Positions 43,922-48,838 of a DNA stretch of 48,838 nucleotides are shown in pieces (the stretch's first letter is position 1; each line of letters begins with the position of its first letter). The DNA comes from Burkholderiales bacterium (lineage in GTDB: Bacteria; Pseudomonadota; Gammaproteobacteria; Burkholderiales; Burkholderiaceae_C). The stretch is from assembly GCA_027484405.1 (NCBI GenBank), contig JAIXTA010000199.1, positions 1 to 48,838 on the forward strand, in the 5' to 3' direction. The notes under the pieces were generated by a model. That model searched no databases, was not told where the DNA came from, and saw nothing but the letters and a program-made list of their open reading frames with translations. A program made the translations under genes and the position numbers.

Positions 43922-44929
43922 TCAGGCCTCGACCGGCGCGGCGGTCGGGCTGACCGGGACAGAGGCGGACGCGGGCTGCGGTGCCGCTGTGGCAGGTCCG
44001 CCCTGGGCCTGCTGCAGCGCGCTTTGCACGGCGGCATCGCGCTCGCGCATGACCTGGCCCCAGTCGATGATCTCCAGCCGGCCGTCGGCGTGCTCAACGA
44101 GCGCAGTGAGGCTCTCGACCCAGTCGCCGTCGTTGCAGTACAGGGTGCCGTCGATCTCGCGGATCTCGGCGGCATGGATGTGGCCGCAGACCACGCCGTC
44201 CAGGCCGCGGTGCCGCGCCTCGAAGGCCACGGCGCGCTCGAAGTCCGTGACGTAGTTCACCGCGCGCTTGACCTTGTGCTTGAGGTACTTGGACACGCTC
44301 CAGTAGGGCATGCCCATCCTGGCGCGGGCGTTGTTCAGGATGCGGTTCAGTTTCAGCGTGAACTCGTACAGCCAGTCGCCCACATAGGCCAGCCAGCGCG
44401 CGCACTGCACCACGCCGTCGAACAGGTCGCCGTGGGTGATCCACAGACGCTTGCCGTCGGCCGTCTGGTGCACGGCCTCCTCGGCCACCTCGATGCCGCC
44501 GAAGTGCAGGCCCACGAACTGGCGCGCGGCTTCATCATGGTTACCCGGCACGAAGATCACGCGCGTGCCCTTGCGGGCCTTGCGCAGCACCTTCTGCACC
44601 ACATCGTTGTGCGCCTGGGGCCAGAACCAGCGGCGCTTCAGGGCCCAGCCATCGACGATGTCGCCCACCAGATACAGCGTGTCGCTCTCGGTGTGCTTGA
44701 GGAAGTCCAGCAGGTGGCGGGCCTGGCAGCCGGGCGTGCCGAGATGGATGTCGGAGATCCAGATGGCGCGCCAGCGGTGCGACGTATCGCCGTCGCCGAC
44801 GGCATCGCCGGCGGGGTGCACCGGCTGCGCGGCGCCTGCCGGGGGCAGGGCGTCGTCGGCCAGGGTGCGCAGAAGGGCGGCGTGGGGCAGGCCGGCGGAG
44901 CGTTGGGGTGCTTGAGCGGGGAGCATCAT
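43922..44929 (-). CDS. PlcP/LpxH-like metallophosphoesterase
   Basis: A 335-residue calcineurin-like phosphoesterase. All metal motifs are present: ISDIHLGTPGCQ, YLVGDIVDGWALKRRWFWPQ, FVPGNHDEAARQF, WITHGDLFDGVV and GVVCGHIHAAEIR, then CNDGDWVESLTALVEH. Databases usually name such proteins UDP-2,3-diacylglucosamine diphosphatase (LpxH-like). However, GDIVDGW/NDGDWVESLTALVEH together with a neighbouring glycosyltransferase is the pattern of PlcP, a phospholipase C of phosphate-starvation lipid remodelling, which I prefer. The ~50-residue N-terminal extension before the first strand is unusual and no good ribosome site precedes 44929, so the true start may be internal. An Ala/Pro-rich tail follows the domain. 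Confidence 0.85.
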   Translation of the reverse strand: MMLPAQAPQRSAGLPHAALLRTLADDALPPAGAAQPVHPAGDAVGDGDTSHRWRAIWISDIHLGTPGCQARHLLDFLKHTESDTLYLVGDIVDGWALKRRWFWPQAHNDVVQKVLRKARKGTRVIFVPGNHDEAARQFVGLHFGGIEVAEEAVHQTADGKRLWITHGDLFDGVVQCARWLAYVGDWLYEFTLKLNRILNNARARMGMPYWSVSKYLKHKVKRAVNYVTDFERAVAFEARHRGLDGVVCGHIHAAEIREIDGTLYCNDGDWVESLTALVEHADGRLEIIDWGQVMRERDAAVQSALQQAQGGPATAAPQPASASVPVSPTAAPVEA

Positions 44930-44942
44930 GCCCAGACAGTGT

Positions 44943-44993
44943 GGACAGACTCTGTGTCAGCGCCGCAGCAGTGCAGTGTCAGTTGCATGAAAC
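44943..44993 (-). promoter_or_regulatory. Pho-box-like array with 11-bp periodicity upstream of the PlcP-like gene
   Basis: Reading the minus strand towards the gene: GTTTCAT-gcaa-CTGACAC-tgca-CTGCTGC-ggcg-CTGACAC-agag-TCTGTCC. Units of 7 bp recur every 11 bp, the geometry of PhoB sites (CTGTCAT-N4-CTGTCAT). The first pair (44976-44993) matches 11 of 14 core positions. It ends about 47 bp before the annotated start. Confidence 0.45.
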
Positions 44994-45127
44994 CTGCTTG
45001 CCAGCCGACGCTCCGCTGCGCCTAGCTGCTGCCCCAGATCAGGCCTGCAGCGGGCTCGGCGCAGGTGCCAATCCGGCGTGGTCCCCGCGCTTCAGGATGC
45101 TCCGAAGTCCGTGCTGTGCGCAGGATC

Positions 45128-45144
45128 ATTCAAAAAAATTGAAT
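45128..45144. promoter_or_regulatory. Palindrome ATTCAA-N5-TTGAAT
   Basis: A perfect 6-bp inverted repeat around AAAAA. It contains a T-N11-A core as in LysR-type sites and lies about 23 bp upstream of the candidate -35 of the cytochrome gene, a position suited to an activator. Confidence 0.4.
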
Positions 45145-45166
45145 AAAGAAATCAGCGAAGATCCGC

Positions 45167-45195
45167 TTGAGACATGCGGGTTATGGCCCTAATCT
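45167..45195 (+). promoter_or_regulatory. Candidate sigma-70 promoter of the cytochrome b561-yceI genes
   Basis: TTGAGA (45167-45172), a 17-bp spacer and TAATCT (45190-45195). The -35 matches 5 of 6 consensus bases; the -10 is weaker. Transcription would start near 45202, upstream of the second palindrome. Confidence 0.4.
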
Positions 45196-45227
45196 GCATC
45201 ACATCGGCCAGCAAAGAACGGTTCGTT

Positions 45228-45242
45228 CGTTCAATTTGAACG
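45228..45242. promoter_or_regulatory. Palindrome CGTTCAA-T-TTGAACG
   Basis: A perfect 7-bp inverted repeat with a single central base, preceded by GTTC repeats, ending four bases before the cytochrome ATG. It overlaps the ribosome-binding region, so a bound repressor or an mRNA fold could block expression. Confidence 0.5.
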
Positions 45243-45246
45243 ATCA

Positions 45247-45828
45247 ATGACATCCCCCGACGCATCCATGAGCGCCTCTCCTTCCCTGAACACCAGCGCC
45301 CGCTACACGGGCGTGGCCATGACCCTGCACTGGCTGGCCGCCGTCGGCATCCTCGCGGCGCTGGCCATGGGCATCTACATGGTGGACCTGCAGCTCTCGC
45401 CGCAGAAGATCAAGCTATTCAACTGGCACAAGTGGCTGGGCATGAGCCTGCTGGCGCTGGCCGCGCTGCGCCTGCTGTGGCGCCTGTTCAATCCGCCGCC
45501 GCCCATGCCGGCCACCATGCCGGGCTGGCAGCGCGGCGTGGCCCATGGCGTGCATTGGGCGCTGTACGCGCTGTTCTTCGCCATCCCGCTGGTGGGCTGG
45601 GCCTACAGCAGCGCGGCGGGCTTCCCGATCGTGTGGTTCGGCGTGCTGCCGCTGCCCGACTGGGTGCCCAAGGACCCGGCACTGGCCGAGCTGCTCAAGC
45701 CGGTGCACAAGTGGCTGGCCTATGCCCTGGCGGCGCTCATCCTTGCTCACATTCTGGCCGTGTTCAAGCACATGCTGATGGACGATGATGATCTCCTGCT
45801 GCGCATGATTCCCGGCCGCAGCCGCTGA
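45247..45828 (+). CDS. Cytochrome b561 (YceJ/CybB family)
   Basis: A 193-residue di-heme inner-membrane cytochrome that shuttles electrons with ubiquinol. Four helices are visible. Heme-ligand histidines occur in MTLHWLAAVGILAAL, FNWHKWLGMSLLALAALRL, GVAHGVHWALYALFFAIPL and LLKPVHKWLAYALAALILAH. The first ATG (45247) has no clear ribosome site because a palindrome occupies that region; a second ATG seven codons later is an alternative. A yceI gene follows after 40 bp, the same pairing as E. coli yceJ-yceI, so the two are probably co-transcribed. Confidence 0.92.
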   Translation: MTSPDASMSASPSLNTSARYTGVAMTLHWLAAVGILAALAMGIYMVDLQLSPQKIKLFNWHKWLGMSLLALAALRLLWRLFNPPPPMPATMPGWQRGVAHGVHWALYALFFAIPLVGWAYSSAAGFPIVWFGVLPLPDWVPKDPALAELLKPVHKWLAYALAALILAHILAVFKHMLMDDDDLLLRMIPGRSR

Positions 45829-45868
45829 TCCCCACGCGAGCCAACAACAACCCTCCGGACGCCCGATC

Positions 45869-46480
45869 ATGAACGACAACGCACTCTCCGCCACGACCTT
45901 CGGCCTGCGCATCACCCGTCTGGCCATCGCCGGCCTGCTGCTGGCGACCGCCGTCTTCGCCACTGCCGCCCAGGCCCAGCAGCGCCTGCTGCCCCAGCAA
46001 AGCGAGGTTTCCTTCACCAGCCGCCAGATGGGCGTGCCGGTGGATGGCAAGTTCACGCGCTTTGCCGCCCCCGTGATGGACTTCAACCCGAAGAACCCGG
46101 CGGCCAGCAAGATGACCCTGACCGTGGACCTGGCCAGTGTCGCGATCGGCACCAAGGAAACCGAGGCCGAACTGGCCAAGCCCGGCTGGTTCGACACCTC
46201 CAAGTTTCCGCAGGCCACCTTCACCGCCAGCAGCGTCAAGGCCCTGGGCGGCAACCGCTTCGAGGTCGCAGGCAACCTGGCCATCAAGGGCGCCAGCCGA
46301 CCCATGAGCCTGCCGGTGACGCTCACCCAGGCCGGCGACGTGACCACCGCCTCGGGCAGCTTCCTGCTCAAGCGCCTGGACTTCAAGATCGGTGACGGCG
46401 AGTGGAACGACCCCTCGCTCGTGGCCAACGACGTGGTGGTGCGCGTGCGCTTCGCGCTGAGCGGCGTACCGAAGCTCTGA
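45869..46480 (+). CDS. yceI: YceI family periplasmic protein (copy 1)
   Basis: A 203-residue exported lipocalin-like beta-barrel. A signal peptide (ITRLAIAGLLLATAVFATAAQAQ) precedes the YceI domain: PQQSEVSFTSRQMGVPVDGKF, PGWFDTSKFPQATFTAS and NLAIKGASRPMSLPVTL. Family members bind isoprenoid lipids such as long quinone tails, which fits its position 40 bp behind a quinol-linked cytochrome b561. This copy has no cysteines in the C-terminal half and differs in sequence from copies 2 and 3 downstream. The ribosome site is weak. Confidence 0.92.
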   Translation: MNDNALSATTFGLRITRLAIAGLLLATAVFATAAQAQQRLLPQQSEVSFTSRQMGVPVDGKFTRFAAPVMDFNPKNPAASKMTLTVDLASVAIGTKETEAELAKPGWFDTSKFPQATFTASSVKALGGNRFEVAGNLAIKGASRPMSLPVTLTQAGDVTTASGSFLLKRLDFKIGDGEWNDPSLVANDVVVRVRFALSGVPKL

Positions 46481-46540
46481 TCGCGCGGACGCCGCAGCGT
46501 CACTTCACACACTGTGCCCTGATTGCGGAGTTTCAAGCCC

Positions 46541-46996
46541 ATGACTCGACGTTCACCCTGGCTGGCGTTGTGCCTGTTGTTCGCCAGCCTGCTTTGCGCC
46601 GGCCAGGCCTTCGCCTCGAACCAGCCCCTGGCCTCGAGCCAGTCCAATGCGCAGCGCGCCGTCGAGCTGACCTTTCTCAAGGCGCACCCCGGCCAGCGTG
46701 AGCAGCTCAAGCAGTTCATCGTGCTGAACTGGTTCGCGATGGACAAGGCCGCCAGGGAGCAGGGGCTGATGCACGCATACACCCTCATGGATACCGGCTC
46801 TGACGAGGGCGCGTGGAATCTGCTGGTGTCGGTGACCTATACGAATGAGCTGGGCTACCCGGGGATTGCCGAGGCGTTCGAACGCATCCGCAGTGCCCAC
46901 CGGACCGTGCTCGTCGATGGCAAGGGTTTGCGTGAGCTGGGCGCAATCGTGGACTCCCGACGCCTGCTCGAGCACCCCGCGCACGGCAGTCGCTGA
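46541..46996 (+). CDS. Small exported protein of unknown function, possibly dimeric alpha/beta-barrel type
   Basis: A 151-residue protein. The ATG at 46541 follows GCGGAG by ten bases and gives a signal peptide (WLALCLLFASLLCAGQAFA). The mature part has VELTFLKAHPGQREQLKQFI, LNWFAMDKAAREQGLMHAYT, LLVSVTYTNELGYPGI and FERIRSAHRTVLVDGKGLRE. Its strand-helix pattern resembles ABM/Dabb-like dimeric barrels. I do not recognise the family with certainty. It lies between yceI copies 1 and 2 on the same strand (60 and 119 bp gaps) and may belong to the same transcription unit. Confidence 0.75.
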   Translation: MTRRSPWLALCLLFASLLCAGQAFASNQPLASSQSNAQRAVELTFLKAHPGQREQLKQFIVLNWFAMDKAAREQGLMHAYTLMDTGSDEGAWNLLVSVTYTNELGYPGIAEAFERIRSAHRTVLVDGKGLRELGAIVDSRRLLEHPAHGSR

Positions 46997-47115
46997 GGGG
47001 CCGTGCGCTCATCCTGCATCCAATCGTTTTCATGCACCGCAGCGCCGCCGGGTCGTTGCGAATGTGCTGTTTCTCAAACCCACCCGCACCTTCCCCTTTG
47101 TTGGAGACCCAAAGA

Positions 47116-47703
47116 ATGAAACTCCTCGCCGCCAGCCTCGTCGCTGCCGCCGCCCTTGCCGGCAACTTCGCCGCCAGCTTTGATGCATCGGCCCAGGCCG
47201 TGACCTACTCGGTCGAACCCACCCACACCTTCGTGACCTGGGAAACCAAGCATTTCGGCACCTCCACCAGCCGGGGCCGCTTCGACAAGAAGGACGGCTC
47301 CATCACCATCGACCGCGCCGCCAAGACCGGCCGCGCCGAGATCACCATCCAGATGGGCTCGATGAACACGGGCGTCGCGCCCTTCGACAAGCACCTGACC
47401 GGCCCGGATTTCTTCAATGCCGAGAAATTCCCCACTGCCGTGTTCAAGGGTGAGAAGTTCAGCTTCGAGGGCGACAAGGTCACTGCCGTGGAAGGCACGC
47501 TGACGATGCTGGGCAAGACGAATCCGATCACGCTGAAGGGCACGGGCTTCAACTGCTACCAGAACCCCTTCTTCAAGCGTGAAGTCTGCGGCGGCGACTT
47601 TGAAGCCACCGTCAAGCGCAGCCTGTACGGCATGACCTATGGCCTGCCCGGCATTCCGGACGACATCCGCCTGCTGATCCAGATCGAAGCTGTGCGCCAG
47701 TAA
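47116..47703 (+). CDS. yceI: YceI family periplasmic protein (copy 2)
   Basis: A 195-residue exported YceI protein. The start at 47116 has GGAG nine bases upstream and gives the signal peptide MKLLAASLVAAAALAGNF...ASAQA. The domain is clear: VEPTHTFVTWETKHFGTSTS, FDKHLTGPDFFNAEKFPTAV and GTLTMLGKTNPITLKG. A cysteine pair, FNCYQNPFFKREVCGGDFEA, is shared with copy 3 but absent from copy 1. The end, PDDIRLLIQIEAVRQ, also matches copy 3. A role in binding isoprenoid or other lipids is inferred from the family. Confidence 0.93.
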   Translation: MKLLAASLVAAAALAGNFAASFDASAQAVTYSVEPTHTFVTWETKHFGTSTSRGRFDKKDGSITIDRAAKTGRAEITIQMGSMNTGVAPFDKHLTGPDFFNAEKFPTAVFKGEKFSFEGDKVTAVEGTLTMLGKTNPITLKGTGFNCYQNPFFKREVCGGDFEATVKRSLYGMTYGLPGIPDDIRLLIQIEAVRQ

Positions 47704-47823
47704 GGCCATGGTTCGCGCCTGATGCGTTCTGTCACTACGTGTGGCTGACACATCAGCGCGTGCAGGGGATACGCTAGGGCTTCACCGTTTTTGCGCCGCC
47801 CAGGCGCAGCAAAGGGGCAGGAG

Positions 47824-48630
47824 ATGTGCGCTGCCAGAACCCAAGTGAAGGCGCGGGTGCCACACGGTGCCCGCGCACCAGCGGCGACCCGGATGCTTCC
47901 GGCGGCCTGCCTGCTGATGATGTGCTGCAGCGCTGCGGCCCAGCCGGCGCCGCGCATCGACATGGCGGCGCCGTCTGCGCAGGCAGACACGGCGGCCACG
48001 GAATCGGCGCGCGTGTCCAATGCAGCGCTGGCCGCCAAGGCCTTGCAGCTCAATGGCGTCGAGCGCTTCAGCGTCGAGCCGACCTACAGCATGGTGACCT
48101 GGGAGGTCCGGCACTTTGCCACCTCCACCACGCGCGGGCGCTTCCTGATCCGCGGTGGCCAGATCGTGTTGGACAAGACGGGCAAGCAGGCCGATGTGTC
48201 GGTGGATCTGGACATTGCCTCGATCTCGACCGGGCTGCCCGACTTTGACGAAAGCCTGCGCGGTCCGCGTTTCTTCGACGTGGCGCAGTTTCCGGATGCG
48301 CGTTTCGAAGGGCGCACCCTGCGCTTCGAGGGCGATCGCCTGGTCGAGGTCGCGGGCGACATGACCCTGCGCGGCCAGACGCATCCCCTGACCCTGCGCA
48401 CCAGCGGGATTCGCTGCTATGTCCATCCGCTGCGCGGTGGCGAGTACTGCGGAGGCGACTTCGAGGGCACGATCAGCCGTGGCCGCTATGGCATGAACTT
48501 CGGCTGGCCTTTCGTGGGCGACAACGTGCGCCTGCTGATCCAGATCGAGGGGGTGCGCATGCCGCAGCCTGCATCGGCCGGCAGTGGGGCCGCGAGCGCC
48601 ACGGCAACTGCGCTGCCCGGCAGCCGCTGA
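47824..48630 (+). CDS. yceI: YceI family protein with N- and C-terminal extensions (copy 3)
   Basis: A 268-residue member, the largest of the three. The start at 47824 is seven bases after AAGGGG; a later ATG (47893, MLPAACLLMMCCSAAAQ) would give a shorter signal peptide. An Ala-rich segment to about residue 75 precedes the YceI domain (VEPTYSMVTWEVRHFATST, FDESLRGPRFFDVAQFPDA, GDMTLRGQTHPLTL). The cysteine pair in IRCYVHPLRGGEYCGGDFEG and the ending NVRLLIQIEGVRM mark it as a close paralogue of copy 2, probably by tandem duplication. A low-complexity Ala/Ser tail follows. Copies 2 and 3 are 120 bp apart. Confidence 0.9.
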   Translation: MCAARTQVKARVPHGARAPAATRMLPAACLLMMCCSAAAQPAPRIDMAAPSAQADTAATESARVSNAALAAKALQLNGVERFSVEPTYSMVTWEVRHFATSTTRGRFLIRGGQIVLDKTGKQADVSVDLDIASISTGLPDFDESLRGPRFFDVAQFPDARFEGRTLRFEGDRLVEVAGDMTLRGQTHPLTLRTSGIRCYVHPLRGGEYCGGDFEGTISRGRYGMNFGWPFVGDNVRLLIQIEGVRMPQPASAGSGAASATATALPGSR

Positions 48631-48646
48631 GCGCGCATCTTCCGGA

Positions 48647-48665
48647 CTGAGCGTCCGGCGCTCAG
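48647..48665 (-). terminator. Hairpin overlapping the stop codon of the edge gene
   Basis: A 7-bp stem (ctgagcg/cgctcag) with a 5-nt loop, including the minus-strand TGA at 48662-48664. It lies between convergent genes; no T-run is present. Confidence 0.4.
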
Positions 48666-48838
48666 ACCCCAGCGAGGGCCTTGGGCATTTCCTGGCGCCA
48701 GTCGAAGAGCGTGTCTTCGTCGATGCGCAGCACCTTCATGGCGCGAGTGAGGCTTTCCTGCGAAGGCGCGCGGTGCACAAAGCCCTGGGTCTCAGGCACG
48801 AGCTCATCGGCCACCACGGCCGCGGCGACCAGCGAGAG
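48662..48838 (-). CDS. Unrecognised protein, C-terminal 59 residues (cut by window edge)
   Basis: An open frame enters from the right edge on the minus strand and ends at TGA (48662-48664). The visible tail contains AAAVVADELVPETQGFVHR, APSQESLTRAMKVLRIDED and TLFDWRQEMPKALAGV. It has normal high-GC codon use and a mixed helical composition. I do not recognise the family from this fragment. It is convergent with yceI copy 3. Confidence 0.65.
   Translation of the reverse strand, partial: LSLVAAAVVADELVPETQGFVHRAPSQESLTRAMKVLRIDEDTLFDWRQEMPKALAGV

Larger units (their letters stand above)
44930..45246. other. 317-bp divergent regulatory region between the PlcP-like and cytochrome b561 genes
   Basis: No gene is seen. 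It holds the Pho-box-like array on the plcP side and, on the cytochrome side, two TTCAA/TTGAA palindromes flanking a candidate sigma-70 promoter. These are listed separately. Confidence 0.6.

Noticed and set aside
44943-44960. CTGTCCACACTGTC as a PhoB site on its own
   Set aside because: The CTGTC repeats here are 9 bp apart rather than 11; the 11-bp register at 44954-44993 is the better candidate.

Overview
The window looks like chromosomal DNA of a high-GC betaproteobacterium, most likely Burkholderiales or a close relative. The support is the mltD-gloB-yafS-rnhA block, a FabI starting MGFLAGKR, TctAB proteins, a PlcP-like/glycosyltransferase pair, several YceI proteins and dense GC-rich coding. 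No genus is assigned. I saw no rRNA, tRNA, CRISPR array, intact insertion sequence or prophage. About 37 genes are called; two are cut by the window edges.

Layout: (1) 1-4588: 3' end of an AceE-type 2-oxoacid dehydrogenase E1, threonine ammonia-lyase, two exported chalcone-isomerase-like proteins, and FabI. (2) 4786-11545: an oligopeptide-type ABC importer (binding protein, two permeases, fused double ATPase), split by a 177-bp spacer. (3) 11857-24295: a TonB locus with three large TonB-dependent receptors, a Tpa1-like 2-oxoglutarate/Fe(II) oxygenase and exbB-exbD-exbD-tonB. Each receptor has its own terminator and a small hairpin just before its ribosome binding site. (4) 24418-28444: mltD, gloB, yafS-like methyltransferase, rnhA. 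(5) 28483-38010: nitronate monooxygenase, N-formylglutamate amidohydrolase, TctB-TctA without TctC, an L-2-hydroxyglutarate dehydrogenase-like flavoprotein, a GNAT protein, a chemoreceptor and a gamma-glutamyltransferase; several of these converge on glutamate or 2-oxoglutarate. (6) 38306-42553: DUF2062, PPK2, a 79-residue membrane protein, DUF1223 and a beta-hydroxyacid dehydrogenase, with several unusual repeats between them. (7) 42767-44929: glycosyltransferase and PlcP-like metallophosphoesterase, a pair known from phosphate-starvation lipid remodelling, with a Pho-box-like 11-bp periodic array upstream. (8) 45247-48838: cytochrome b561, three YceI proteins with a small exported protein between them, and the tail of an unrecognised gene.

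The most coherent system is the TonB locus: outer-membrane receptors, their energising complex and one cytoplasmic oxygenase, with related 5'-UTR hairpins suggesting shared control. The strongest unexplained non-coding signals are the interlocked inverted repeats at 38164-38208, the 13-bp tandem repeat at 40553-40617 that runs into a stop codon, the paired ATCTGTG decamer arms at 42582-42729 and the GGCCGAAA-type repeats at 38857-39030.
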